64,000 nt of DNA from Dyadobacter chenhuakuii (GTDB lineage Bacteria; Bacteroidota; Bacteroidia; Cytophagales; Spirosomataceae), in assembly GCF_023821985.2 (NCBI RefSeq), contig NZ_CP098805.1, positions 930,001-994,000 of the forward strand, read 5' to 3'. Shown in pieces: positions 7,497 through 16,912 of the stretch. The notes under the pieces are model-generated. The model had not been told where the DNA came from and did not search any database. It saw only the letters and a list, made by a program, of their open reading frames with translations. The stretch's first letter is position 1. The number at the start of each line of letters is the position of its first letter. Made by a program: the position numbers and the translations under genes.

Positions 7497-10400
7497 CTTT
7501 TCACGACCTTGAATGTGCTTTTTTTACCTTTTGAATCAATGTTTAAAATATAGATCCCGACAGAAAGCATTTGAAGGTCCATAGTTTCAGTCAATTGCTT
7601 TGTGGAAAAAGTGCGAAGTGTACGGCCATTCAGATCGATTAACTGGATGCGCTTTTCTTCACCCGACTCAAACGCAAGTTGAAGGAAATCCTGTGTAGGA
7701 TTCGGTGAAACGGTGACTTTTAGGTAGTTCGCTTGGGGTTCTGTGGCTGTGATTACTTCAATCCTGACAGTTGCCGGATTATCAATAATACCCGTACCGC
7801 AACTATTGTAAACTTGAAACAACATGTAAAATTGATTTGCCGAGGCATTATATAGCTCAATCTCATCGACAGGGTTGGATGTCCGACGATACAGGTCCTG
7901 AACAGAAGTTCCATAATGATAAGTCCACGGCGCACCGCCTTCCAGCAAAACCTTAACACGTGGATTGGTCTTGCCGTCATAAATAACGGATTCCGTGGCG
8001 AATTTCGCTCTCGCCTTTTTGCCCGCCGTAAGTGGATATTCGTAGGCGCCGCTGGCCGTGCCGCCGTCCGACGCTACAATTCGTAAGCTGTATTGTTTGT
8101 CTGGAAACAAGTCTAAAGGAAGTGTGGCTGTCAAAGGATTTCCCGCTCCCGTGGTCACAATGTTCCGCCAGTTGCGTCCTGTTGTATCCGAAATCTGGAC
8201 TGTCATTTTGTTGTCGGCTGAAAATGTTCCGGTCGTTTTATATTCAACGCTGATCGTATCCTCGGTACAGAATCCGGCACTGGTTAGGGATGACCAGTTG
8301 GTCACGCTCACCGTCCTTGTCGCGGGAGGGTTCACTTCCACAACAGCCGACCCCCTCACCTGGCCTGCTCCACAGGCATTTGTCACAGATGTAAGCGTAT
8401 ATGTGGTGGTTTGCTTTGGAGAAACCCGTACATAAGACACCGCCCCAAGCGATCCCGTGGCGTTACCGGTCGTGCCGTCTGACAGTGTATATTGGACGCT
8501 TTCAAAATTTTGCCTGTTGGATTTTAGTGCCAGCTGTGCGCTTTCCCCGCTATTGATCGTTGTGTTTCCTTTTATTGTAAGATCTGGAAGAATGGCCACG
8601 TAAACAGGTACCAGTTCGAATAGAGAATACTTCCTGGCGGTAACACGCAACTCATAAAAGCTTCCTGGCAGCACTTTTGGTATTTGCAGGTTAATTGTTC
8701 CTGAAACGGTTTTCACAGAATCCAGCGTCTGTATGGCTCCGGTACTTTGGTTAACAAGCAGAAAACGAATATAGTCGTCAGCCATGTCCACTTCGCCGAG
8801 CAGTTCGTAATTTAGCTTAAACTTACTGCCTTCGCATACACTGCTCGATGAGGAAGACACGATAAGTTTTGGCTTCACCGAAACGGCCACGGAGCCCGAT
8901 GTAGTACCATATCCGCATTCATTACTTACTGAGCTAATTGCGAACTCTTGCTTTCTGCTTGGGCGCACATCCACTATTTGCAGATTATCTGACGAAAAAA
9001 GGTTGAATCTGCCATCGGTCCAAGTAGTTTCCCATGGCGAAGTGCCGGTCAGGATCAGTTCCAGGCGCACGGGTTCGCCAGCATTGACCAATATGGGCCC
9101 GCTTTGGTCTTGTGCCCGCAAGGTCGCAGTAGGTGGTGTTGTAATAGTAATGTGCAGCAAATCGGAAATACTCCCATCCGAAGAAACAATTCTGACGTAA
9201 TAAGGGCCTGCCGGCGTTGTTGCCGGGATAACGCCTTTCAAAATCCGGTCTTTCACTCCACTGACCAATGTTTGATAGTCCGAAGAACCTTCACTGCCCA
9301 TTTGTAGTGAAAATGTGGCATCGGAGGCGGTACCTTCCAGGATGCCGAAAGGCATTTGAATCGGAGTGCCTGCACAGAATTTCAGCATGCTGTTATATAT
9401 CGAAATGGATATCCGGTAAGGCATTTTGGCAACGTAGGTTTTTAAATTTACATCCGCGGTTCCGCATACATTAGTTGCCGATTTGATTTCGTAAGTCGTA
9501 AGCTCGCCCGATTTTGGCGAAATAGGCATGTATACTGCAGTTGGAGTTGGATCAAGGTTGCTAAAAGTTTTTTCCACCCCGTTTTCAGTGTAAACAATTT
9601 TTGAGATAGAAGGAGAAGTCGATGAGAAAGTCAAACGGGGCTGAACATCCGTTTCCAGGATCCTATATGGGTCTTCTGGTTTGGACGGCGGGTAAACAGA
9701 AAAATTTGTAGGCTTCTCCTGAACGCTGAATGGACGTATTTCTGTAAATAGTACAGGGTTTGTTGAAGCGATCCGTATGCCTGCATTCGCTTCATAAAAG
9801 GATTGCGTAGTCATTTTTATTTTAAATTTTCCAGCATGGTCTACGGTAATGATGTTTTGAAGTTCAGAGTAATTAGTGTGTCCCTGAATAGTAAACTTAT
9901 TGCCAGAATTGAATGTGCCCACGGTTCCAAAAACAATTTCTAGACTATCATTATTGCAAATCGCCCTTTTCACAGGTTCGAGGTAAATGCCGGGATTTTG
10001 TGAAGGCGTTACTGTCAAACGGGCCGATCTTACATTCTCATTTTTGAAACAAGTATTGCTTATCGACTTGATTTTAAAAACAGTAGTCTCTTTCAAAAAC
10101 ATTTCCTGCGTTATAATGTCGCCGTCATTGGGATATGTCACAACCGAACCATCCGCATATTCCACCGAATAAGGAGCACCGCCAGTGAGAATATAACTGA
10201 GTTTTGCGTCGGAAGGAATGTCATAATTGTATTTAAAATTATATCCTGAAAACTGTGCATCAGGAATTGTCTGGCCGGTGATAAAATGCGATTGCTGAGA
10301 CTCCATAGCCGGATTATTAGTGATAATCTGGTAAACATAACTTCTGTATCCCTGCGCGTTTTGTGGCAGCGTCACTTCCAGAAAATCACCCGATCGCGAC

Positions 10401-11758
10401 GCAGGCAGGATCGACGTTTCGCCCGTTACACCATTAGTCATTCTGATGGAAAATCGCGTCGCCTCGGTCAGCGATGCATTCGATGAAAACTTGATCTTGC
10501 CTTTCCCGCCAGCGCATAAGATTTGAGGTGTCTTGTCTTCATCGATCCGGATGCCGGGCCGGACCTTAATCTCGACGGTCTGAATGTCCTTTATTTCTGT
10601 TTTCCCGCAGCCCGATGACATTGATTTCAATGTGTAAGATTCGTCTTTCATCGGAACCGAATAGAATTGAAGCGAGGAATTGGGTGAGCTCACCGTGGCA
10701 CCATTGGTTAGTTCAGCCGTAAATGGAGGTATACCTTTTACCCGAACATCCAGCTGGACCGGTTCTCCAAAATTAATAGTGCTGCTTTGCGTATTGAAAT
10801 AAGCCGAGGGTGATGCCCAAATGAATAACCTTTCACTCGTACGCGAACTTACAGTGGCTGGATTGTCGGTAACAACCTGAATGTAAACTTCATTCAAAGT
10901 TTCAACTCCGAATTGGGCCGGAACTTTCGCGGTAAGTACATTATTGCTGAGCGTCGCTGCGACTTCTGCTACTTTAGGTTTTTCGTTGAAAATAGCCTCC
11001 GTAAATCGTAGCTTAAATTTTGTCTGAGCGGTTAGGGAAGTTCCCGAAGTTGAAATCGTAACATTCACCTCCCCATTTTCACAAACCGATTGCGGTGCAA
11101 ATGAAATCGTCCTGACCGAAGTGCTGTTGATCTTCGCCAGATAACTTCCACTTACCTTCATGGCGCCGCACACGTTTTCAGCATGCGCAATTTTGTAAGG
11201 CTCAGTTTTCGAAACTCGAAGCGGTTGTTCTGATACAAAGTTTAGCCCATTCGGATAAATGGAAAAGTGGCTGCTATCATCCAGCGTTACATTAATCTGA
11301 CCAGCACCGTAACCGGTAAATTTGATGTTGACCTGGTCAAACTTATTCAATGTGTCGGAAATGGTCGCGTTGTTCAATGTAATGGTGCCTTTACTATTAA
11401 TGGCAAGCCTGTTGGACCACGCGCTTTCCACTTTGGGAGCTGAGGATACTGCTTTCAGTTGTAAATCAGTATTTGCGAAAAGCAGTGAATCCGAAAACAC
11501 AAATTCCAAAAAGCCATCATTCAGCACCGCTGCAATTTCTTTGATTACTGCCGGAGAAGAAGATTTGCGAACCAGAACAGAAAATTTATTTCCGGCGGCA
11601 AAAGTGCCGGTAGTTATTATCGGCAACCGATAAGTGCTTCCCAGGCAACCCGACCATGAAAAGTTGTCGTTATTGATGAGAATATTGGGGGATTGGGCAG
11701 AAACGTTTGAGAAGGATAATAAAATAATTAAGCTTAATAATGCGTAAAGTTTCAACAT
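7493..11758 (-). CDS. Large repeat-rich surface protein with T9SS C-terminal sorting domain
   Basis: Protein of 1421 residues. Residues 1-21 are a signal peptide (MLKLYALLSLIILLSFSNVS). The body contains about seven divergent repeats of roughly 180 residues. Each starts with a Cys-containing strand (SVCENGEVNVTI, ILCAGGKGKIKF, AICNNDSLEIVF, KFCAGTPIQMPF, SVCEGSKFKLNY, GFCTEDTISVEY) and includes a distal Cys-Gly strand (SSGCGKTEI, SNECGYGTT, TNACGAGQV), probably paired Ig-like domains with disulfides. The last 75 residues (VSPNPTQDFLQLAF, then LIDLNGRTLRTFS and GIYILNI) are a type A T9SS sorting domain, so the product should be exported and anchored at the surface. It ends overlapping the DUF4385 gene. 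An adhesin or structural role is inferred; no enzymatic domain is seen. Confidence 0.85.
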   Translation of the reverse strand: MLKLYALLSLIILLSFSNVSAQSPNILINNDNFSWSGCLGSTYRLPIITTGTFAAGNKFSVLVRKSSSPAVIKEIAAVLNDGFLEFVFSDSLLFANTDLQLKAVSSAPKVESAWSNRLAINSKGTITLNNATISDTLNKFDQVNIKFTGYGAGQINVTLDDSSHFSIYPNGLNFVSEQPLRVSKTEPYKIAHAENVCGAMKVSGSYLAKINSTSVRTISFAPQSVCENGEVNVTISTSGTSLTAQTKFKLRFTEAIFNEKPKVAEVAATLSNNVLTAKVPAQFGVETLNEVYIQVVTDNPATVSSRTSERLFIWASPSAYFNTQSSTINFGEPVQLDVRVKGIPPFTAELTNGATVSSPNSSLQFYSVPMKDESYTLKSMSSGCGKTEIKDIQTVEIKVRPGIRIDEDKTPQILCAGGKGKIKFSSNASLTEATRFSIRMTNGVTGETSILPASRSGDFLEVTLPQNAQGYRSYVYQIITNNPAMESQQSHFITGQTIPDAQFSGYNFKYNYDIPSDAKLSYILTGGAPYSVEYADGSVVTYPNDGDIITQEMFLKETTVFKIKSISNTCFKNENVRSARLTVTPSQNPGIYLEPVKRAICNNDSLEIVFGTVGTFNSGNKFTIQGHTNYSELQNIITVDHAGKFKIKMTTQSFYEANAGIRIASTNPVLFTEIRPFSVQEKPTNFSVYPPSKPEDPYRILETDVQPRLTFSSTSPSISKIVYTENGVEKTFSNLDPTPTAVYMPISPKSGELTTYEIKSATNVCGTADVNLKTYVAKMPYRISISIYNSMLKFCAGTPIQMPFGILEGTASDATFSLQMGSEGSSDYQTLVSGVKDRILKGVIPATTPAGPYYVRIVSSDGSISDLLHITITTPPTATLRAQDQSGPILVNAGEPVRLELILTGTSPWETTWTDGRFNLFSSDNLQIVDVRPSRKQEFAISSVSNECGYGTTSGSVAVSVKPKLIVSSSSSSVCEGSKFKLNYELLGEVDMADDYIRFLLVNQSTGAIQTLDSVKTVSGTINLQIPKVLPGSFYELRVTARKYSLFELVPVYVAILPDLTIKGNTTINSGESAQLALKSNRQNFESVQYTLSDGTTGNATGSLGAVSYVRVSPKQTTTYTLTSVTNACGAGQVRGSAVVEVNPPATRTVSVTNWSSLTSAGFCTEDTISVEYKTTGTFSADNKMTVQISDTTGRNWRNIVTTGAGNPLTATLPLDLFPDKQYSLRIVASDGGTASGAYEYPLTAGKKARAKFATESVIYDGKTNPRVKVLLEGGAPWTYHYGTSVQDLYRRTSNPVDEIELYNASANQFYMLFQVYNSCGTGIIDNPATVRIEVITATEPQANYLKVTVSPNPTQDFLQLAFESGEEKRIQLIDLNGRTLRTFSTKQLTETMDLQMLSVGIYILNIDSKGKKSTFKVVKR

Positions 11759-12029
11759 GTAAGAGGTTGGTTACAATTTCCCATGAAAGTAATAATTTAT
11801 CGGAATATTATCCAGCCTGAGCAACCATCCACATTTTTCGTTTACCTGCCGGTAATTTTGGACACTAATCTGCGTAGCATACGTCCTCTTGATTTTATAA
11901 TCTTTTATAATTGTTAACATACGTTTACTTTTTCGTGGCCAGGCCAAGCCTAAATTTGTTCTTAAATAAGAGGCCAAGCAATAATTACTGCTAAGAGGAA
12001 AAGAAAACTTTTTAAATCCATCAATTATT

Positions 12030-12551
12030 ATGAAGAAAATTACAAGCATCCAATTCATTATCATTCTACTCTTTGTAGCCAGTCTGTACGTGGCGGCTAT
12101 CAGCAAGGAAACACAACCCCTGGCAATTGACCACGCCAAAGAGCAGACACAGATTTTACAGCTGATCGACACAGAGTCCAAAGCCTTCTGGGACAAGGAA
12201 TATGACAAGTGGGCAGCTTGCTGGGTACATGCACCTTATATCCGTACAATGGGCTGGTGGAAAGATGGCGGGGTTACCGTAGTTAAAGGATGGGAGGAAA
12301 GAGATAGTAGAACCAAAGGGTACATGAAGGACTTTCCTAAGCCCAACCCACAGAATGTTCGGCGTGAAAACATCAATGTCAGAATCTTTAAGGATGCCGC
12401 CTGGGTCACTTTTGATCAGTATGGTACGGATACAGGAGAGCCGTTATTGGATATGCCTGGGCTCAGCCGGGAAACCCGTTTTCTGGAAAAACACAACGGG
12501 CAGTGGAAAATTGCATATGCAGGCTGGCTACTGGAAGGTAACAAGCAATAA
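12030..12551 (+). CDS. Exported NTF2/SnoaL-like protein
   Basis: Protein of 173 residues with an N-terminal hydrophobic signal (MKKITSIQFIIILLFVASLY). Residues about 35-170 resemble DUF4440/SnoaL-like NTF2 folds: an acidic helix (AFWDKEYDKWAACWVHAPYI), a central helix with GWWKDGG, and a closing strand pair (WVTFDQYGTD, then FLEKHNGQWKIAYAGW). Such proteins bind small ligands or act as isomerase or hydrolase accessories; no specific function can be given. It stands alone, convergent with the gene at 12576. Confidence 0.7.
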   Translation: MKKITSIQFIIILLFVASLYVAAISKETQPLAIDHAKEQTQILQLIDTESKAFWDKEYDKWAACWVHAPYIRTMGWWKDGGVTVVKGWEERDSRTKGYMKDFPKPNPQNVRRENINVRIFKDAAWVTFDQYGTDTGEPLLDMPGLSRETRFLEKHNGQWKIAYAGWLLEGNKQ

Positions 12552-12575
12552 GATGTGTAAACAGTCGTGAAAAAT

Positions 12576-13517
12576 TTATTTACGTTTGAATGACTTCGTT
12601 ATTGATTTAAAGTTTTGCATGTTGCTTGCCATATCATTGTTTGAAGAGCCGATCATTATATAATACAGATTGTCGCTGAACAGGATTGCCATATAGACTT
12701 TCTCTTCTTGATCAAATTTTTTGTTGTTAGCAGTGCCGAGCAATTCGTAGCCCGCAATGCCGTCAACGCTTAACTGACCCACTGAATCTATTCTGATCTC
12801 CGGATATAGCTGTTTCGCACGGTTCAAACAGTAGAGCTTTTTGTCTTCAATTTCCATTTTTGAAAACGACTTCGTGAGAATATAGGAAGTCCGATCTGCC
12901 AATTCGGTCGGAACTTTCCCATCCATGGTATAAATCAATGAATTGGCCACATTCTTCGCAAAAATTAACTTGCTTCCGGTAGTACTTATTTCATAATCAA
13001 TCGCTTCAAAGGGATCTACTTTTCTGTCGGCATCGAAATATGCGCCAAGAATTGCTTGCTTGATTCCCTTTCCAACTTCTTGTAAGTTCTGCGGAAAAGC
13101 ACCATTGATCATGACAGATTCGTCATCTTTTCCGAAACAAAGAATGAATTTGGTATATACATTTCCGTGCGCGTTTTGCGTGCCGGTGAAAAATGCTGCC
13201 GGCATATCATTTAGTTTAAGCGTTTCAATTTCGCTGATTTCAACGCCCTGGGTTAAAAATGCTTCCTTCGTTAATCCCGCGCGAAGTTTTTCAAAGTGAC
13301 CCGGAATACTCATAACCATTATACTCGATCCACTTTGTGTTTGCTGGAAGCCAGCGAAATTAGCTGCCTTCTCAAAGCCCTTCGGTGGTATGAGACTTAT
13401 TTTTGTTCCGGCGACGGGTATATGTTCCGGTGTGGAAATGTTGGTGATTGTCACTTGTCCGTAAGCGACACAAATATTCAGAAAAAGGCTGATCAGGATG
13501 GTAAACCGATGAATCAT
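12576..13517 (-). CDS. Exported protein of unknown function, PsbP-like repeats
   Basis: Protein of 313 residues with a signal peptide (MIHRFTILISLFLNICVAYG). Two related halves are visible. The first runs from GTKISLIPPKGFEKAANFAG to IKQAILGAYF, the second from SLIYTMDGKVPTELADRTSY to NMQNFKSITKSF; each ends in a strand-helix pattern seen in PsbP/DUF1795-like folds. I cannot name a function. It is convergent with the NTF2-like gene, 24 bp away. Confidence 0.65.
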   Translation of the reverse strand: MIHRFTILISLFLNICVAYGQVTITNISTPEHIPVAGTKISLIPPKGFEKAANFAGFQQTQSGSSIMVMSIPGHFEKLRAGLTKEAFLTQGVEISEIETLKLNDMPAAFFTGTQNAHGNVYTKFILCFGKDDESVMINGAFPQNLQEVGKGIKQAILGAYFDADRKVDPFEAIDYEISTTGSKLIFAKNVANSLIYTMDGKVPTELADRTSYILTKSFSKMEIEDKKLYCLNRAKQLYPEIRIDSVGQLSVDGIAGYELLGTANNKKFDQEEKVYMAILFSDNLYYIMIGSSNNDMASNMQNFKSITKSFKRK

Positions 13518-13843
13518 AATGTTGGAATGAATGTAATTGGGCTTGTCGTAGCAGATCGACCAGGTTTCTGTGCACTAAGATAATGAACCCAGAACAAGAC
13601 CAAGCTCACTATCCTCATTTTTTGATTGTTTCACAAAGCGCTCCTAAGTTCCGTCGGCGACTTGTAAAAATTACCGTTAACTAAGAATATACGAGTGTTC
13701 ATATATTTATAATATAACTTGCTTTAATACTATAATTATAAAGTGGACTACTGTTCCTTACTGCCGGATACTTGATTCATTCTATCAGACTTTATTTAAT
13801 TGTAGGAGTAGGTTTTCAAAAAGTACTATATAACTCAAACTCT
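13518..13843. other. Divergent intergenic region, AT-rich
   Basis: 326 bp between two divergent genes. The half before the methyltransferase is strongly AT-rich, with stretches such as ATTTATAATATAA. I see no coding frame, hairpin or clear promoter match. Confidence 0.5.
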
Positions 13844-14758
13844 ATGTCTCAACTAAAAGAAGTAGTAAAAAACCTTCCTGTCCTAGGAAAATGGGTTCGT
13901 AAATTCAATACTTATAGAACGAGGGTTCCTGCTGGACACTATTATAGCCCAATCGTTTCAGTAAAAGATATTAAACGTAGAGAGCAACAGGTATATCCTC
14001 TGCCTTGTAACAAGTTGGAGGGATTAGATTTGGCCGAAGAAGAGCAAATTGCGCTAATTACTTATTGCTTCAATAGTTATTATCAGGAGTTAGCATTTTC
14101 TGACAATATTAATTCCGGAGGACGTTATTATTATAACAATAAGTACTTCGGACACGCGGACGCCACCTCCTTATATTTTATGATTCGTCATTTTAATCCT
14201 AAAAAAATAATTGAAGTTGGTTCCGGATTTTCTTCAGCCGTGATGCTGGACGTTAATGAGCGTTTTTTTGACAATGCCATGAAATTAAGTTTTATAGAGC
14301 CATATCCGGATCGCTTGCACTCACTTTTGAAACATAGTGAAAGGAAAAATACAGACGTTATAGTGAGCGATTTACAGGACGTTGATACCAAATACTTTGA
14401 GCAGCTGGAAAAGGATGATATATTATTTATTGATTCTACCCATGTGTCGAAAACAGGAAGTGATGTGAATTACTTATTGTTTAATATTTTTCCAATACTT
14501 AAAAGTGGTGTTATTATCCATATTCATGACATATTTTATCCGTTTGAATATCCAAAAGAATGGGTGATTTATGGAAACGGACGGTTTGGTTGGAATGAAG
14601 CTTATATACTTCGTGCTTTTTTATCTCACCAAAGCCAATATAAAATTATCCTCTTTAACGACTTCATGCAGTCTTTCCACAAGCAGGGGATACTTTTAAA
14701 TATGCTAAACTATAATCAACACGGACGTGGAGGAAGTATATATTTAAGAAAGTATTGA
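13844..14758 (+). CDS. Class I SAM-dependent methyltransferase-like protein
   Basis: Protein of 304 residues from ATG 13844; an upstream TTG frame adds 24 unconvincing residues. The Rossmann motif I is KIIEVGSGFSSAVMLD (about residues 123-138). A downstream acidic strand DDILFIDSTHVSKTGSDVNY and HIHDIFYPFEYPKEWV resemble the Methyltransf_24/CmcI-like group, which includes O-methyltransferases acting on sugars or antibiotics. The substrate is unknown. The gene is much AT-richer than its neighbours, a sign of transfer. It has no obvious partner genes. Confidence 0.75.
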   Translation: MSQLKEVVKNLPVLGKWVRKFNTYRTRVPAGHYYSPIVSVKDIKRREQQVYPLPCNKLEGLDLAEEEQIALITYCFNSYYQELAFSDNINSGGRYYYNNKYFGHADATSLYFMIRHFNPKKIIEVGSGFSSAVMLDVNERFFDNAMKLSFIEPYPDRLHSLLKHSERKNTDVIVSDLQDVDTKYFEQLEKDDILFIDSTHVSKTGSDVNYLLFNIFPILKSGVIIHIHDIFYPFEYPKEWVIYGNGRFGWNEAYILRAFLSHQSQYKIILFNDFMQSFHKQGILLNMLNYNQHGRGGSIYLRKY

Positions 14759-14820
14759 TTGTAAGGAAAATTATTCCTCGATTGTTTGGCGGATGCATCT
14801 CAATTGCTCTAGTTGATAAT

Positions 14821-14836
14821 GAGAACGTTAGTTCTC
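14821..14836. promoter_or_regulatory. Dyad GAGAAC-GTTA-GTTCTC before the 2H gene
   Basis: Perfect 6-bp arms with a 4-nt centre, 13 bp before the chosen start of the 2H phosphoesterase. It could be an operator or a small 5'-UTR hairpin. No regulator is adjacent. Confidence 0.35.
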
Positions 14837-14849
14837 CTGGTATTTGCGT

Positions 14850-15392
14850 ATGTCCAATTCAGTCGCTTTTCCAAACCCTGAAACTGAGTTAATGAACCCA
14901 CCGTTAGTAGCCACACTATCCATCGACCCGGCTGCACAGGCTTATTTTGACGATTTGCGGATGCGGCATTTTCCGAAGGAAAGGAATCATCTGAATGCCC
15001 ATCTGACTTTGTTCAACGCCTTGCCCGACGAAGCGTGGATCTTTGAAAAAATGCAAATGCTTACGGGAAGTCAGGTCGCGTTCGAGGTTAAGGCCGATCA
15101 GGTAATGTCGCTCGGCGGTGGGACGGCATTTAAGATTGTGTCACCCGAGTTGGCCTTGCTTCACCGGAATTTGCAAACACATTATCAGGAGGTGCTTACT
15201 AATCAGGATAAACAGAAAAGGAATTTCCATATCACTGTCCAGAACAAGGTGGAGCCTGCTGTTGCCAAAAGCTTGCAAGCCGAGCTCAGGGCGACCTTCG
15301 AACCATTCAGCTTTGCTGCCGGGGGCGTGCACTTGTGGAGATATCTTGGCGGGCCGTGGGAGTTTCTCAGGACTTATCGTTTCAATGGCTAG
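14850..15392 (+). CDS. 2H phosphoesterase (2'-5' RNA ligase family)
   Basis: Protein of 180 residues with the two catalytic HxT motifs of the 2H superfamily: HLT at 51-53 (AHLTLFNAL) and HIT at 127-129 (FHITVQN). Members hydrolyse or join 2'-5' or cyclic phosphodiesters in RNA or nucleotides; the true substrate here is unknown. ATG 14850 was chosen over a TTG two codons earlier; ATG 14892 is also possible. It is cytosolic, and is followed by the Mn catalase on the same strand 78 bp later. Confidence 0.85.
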   Translation: MSNSVAFPNPETELMNPPLVATLSIDPAAQAYFDDLRMRHFPKERNHLNAHLTLFNALPDEAWIFEKMQMLTGSQVAFEVKADQVMSLGGGTAFKIVSPELALLHRNLQTHYQEVLTNQDKQKRNFHITVQNKVEPAVAKSLQAELRATFEPFSFAAGGVHLWRYLGGPWEFLRTYRFNG

Positions 15393-15470
15393 CGGTTTCT
15401 GATATTCATACGCTTCTGGTATAGTTTTTATACGCCCGCTCGCCATTCTATAACCTTAAATTTTTTTGGT

Positions 15471-16340
15471 ATGTTTTATCATGATGGAAAACTGCAGTAC
15501 AATGTGAGGGTTGACAAACCCAATCCCCAATTTGCGAAGCTGCTTCAGCAGGCGATCGGTGGGATAGAAGGGGAGATACGGGTATGCTTACAATATCTGT
15601 TTCAGGCATGGAACTCACGCGGGCCTCAAAAGTACAGGGATATGCTGATGGAAACCGGAACGGAAGAAATCGCGCATATCGAAATGCTGGCGACGGCGGT
15701 TTGCTTGAACCTGGAAGGCTCTTCGAGTGCATTGAAAGACGAAATGGCGAAAGCCAACCCGATGGTGGAAGCGGTGATGGGTGGTCGCGATCCGCGTCAC
15801 ATTCTTTCAGGCGGACTAGGCGCGATGGCGACGGACGCTAACGGCGTTCCTTTCAACGGTTCATGGGTTGTGAGCAGCGGCAACATTGCAGCCGATATGC
15901 ACGCCAATGTAATGGCAGAAGCAACAGGCCGGGTGCTGGCTACGCGGCTTTACGAAATGACGGATGACTCGGGAATGAAAGACATGCTCGCGTTCCTCAT
16001 CGCCCGGGACACGATGCACCAAAACCAGTGGATGGCGGTGCTTGAAGAACTTGGCCCGGATACCCATCCGATTCCGAACAGTTTCCCTTCGAACCTTCAA
16101 AACGAAAACGTGGCTTACAGTTTCATTAGCACGAGCGTGGACGGAAATACAAATGCAAGAGGGCGCTGGACCGAAGGGACTTCAATCGATGGCAAAGGCA
16201 TCTTTACTTTTGAAAAAGCGGTTCCCACAGGCGGAATGCCTTCCCTGGCACCCGGTGACAAAGAAGTCCACGGTCAAATTGAACAGGGAGTAAAACCGGA
16301 CGCCGACTTTTTTGATAAGGTGAAGGATATCATTGGATAG
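15471..16340 (+). CDS. Manganese catalase (non-haem)
   Basis: Protein of 289 residues, the normal length. All five di-manganese ligands of the family are visible: E35 (GGIEGEIR), E66 and H69 (TEEIAHIEM), E150 (ANVMAEATGR) and H183 (RDTMHQNQW). The C-terminal region has the usual extended tail (DGKGIFTFEKAVPTGGMP). It disproportionates hydrogen peroxide in the cytosol. It is transcribed alone or with the 2H gene, and ends at a bidirectional terminator. Confidence 0.95.
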   Translation: MFYHDGKLQYNVRVDKPNPQFAKLLQQAIGGIEGEIRVCLQYLFQAWNSRGPQKYRDMLMETGTEEIAHIEMLATAVCLNLEGSSSALKDEMAKANPMVEAVMGGRDPRHILSGGLGAMATDANGVPFNGSWVVSSGNIAADMHANVMAEATGRVLATRLYEMTDDSGMKDMLAFLIARDTMHQNQWMAVLEELGPDTHPIPNSFPSNLQNENVAYSFISTSVDGNTNARGRWTEGTSIDGKGIFTFEKAVPTGGMPSLAPGDKEVHGQIEQGVKPDADFFDKVKDIIG

Positions 16341-16359
16341 TTTGTTTTGTTGTTTCAAA

Positions 16360-16393
16360 GGGGTGGCTAACATTGTTGGCCATCCCTTTTTTT
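16360..16393. terminator. Intrinsic terminator between Mn catalase and SRPBCC gene
   Basis: GGGGTGGC (16360-16367) pairs with GCCATCCC (16379-16386) with one G-U, followed by seven T. An A run lies on the other side, so it can serve both convergent genes. Confidence 0.85.
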
Positions 16394-16399
16394 ATCAAT

Positions 16400-16855
16400 C
16401 TAAGATTCAAGCATTGCCTTGATCTTTTCCAGCATGGGTGTCCATCCCAGACCTCCGTTGAAAACTTCCTCGTACCGGTCTTTTCCTCTTGCTACTGTTG
16501 CAAAATCTCCCTGACTCGCGGTTAATATTGTTTGACCATTTTCTTCCCGCAGCTCGTAAATTACATGCAGGTGGTTTTCAGCAACATCCTCCATACTGGC
16601 ATCATTGGGATCGAAAGTTGTGTATTCCAAACGCTTGCCCGGGTCTATGCTGACAACATTCCCTTTTACATAAACAACTTCCTGTCCGTCTGCTACGCCT
16701 TTCCAGAGTAGTTCGTCTCCCGGTTGCCAGGTCGATATAGCTTCACAGCCAAACATATATTGTTTCGTTTTCTCTGGGTTTACCAGCGCATCCCAAACTG
16801 CCGGTGCGGGGGCATTGATCGTTATTGAGTTGGTTACAAAAAGTGGTTGGTCCAT
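16400..16855 (-). CDS. SRPBCC / AHSA1-like ligand-binding protein
   Basis: Protein of 151 residues from ATG 16855; the longer frame starts at TTG. It has the AHSA1-type START-like fold: SITINAPAPAVWDALVNPEK, the strand KGNVVSIDPGKRLEYTTF, and the C-terminal helix GWTPMLEKIKAML. These small proteins bind hydrophobic ligands or act as stress or co-chaperone-like factors. It lies 57 bp downstream of the AraC gene on the same strand, so the two may be one unit. Confidence 0.85.
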   Translation of the reverse strand: MDQPLFVTNSITINAPAPAVWDALVNPEKTKQYMFGCEAISTWQPGDELLWKGVADGQEVVYVKGNVVSIDPGKRLEYTTFDPNDASMEDVAENHLHVIYELREENGQTILTASQGDFATVARGKDRYEEVFNGGLGWTPMLEKIKAMLES

Positions 16856-16912
16856 ATGGCTAAATTTTTCGTTTTGCAATGATAGGCAGATTGTAGCGTC
16901 CCGGATTGCCAA

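Noticed and set aside
11892..11912. TTTTATAAT repeated twice in tandem upstream of the T9SS gene
   Set aside because: A 10-bp step in very AT-rich sequence, with no other regulatory sign.
11771..12208. 145-codon frame on the minus strand
   Set aside because: It lies mostly antisense to the NTF2-like gene (12030-12551), which has a signal peptide and a recognisable fold.
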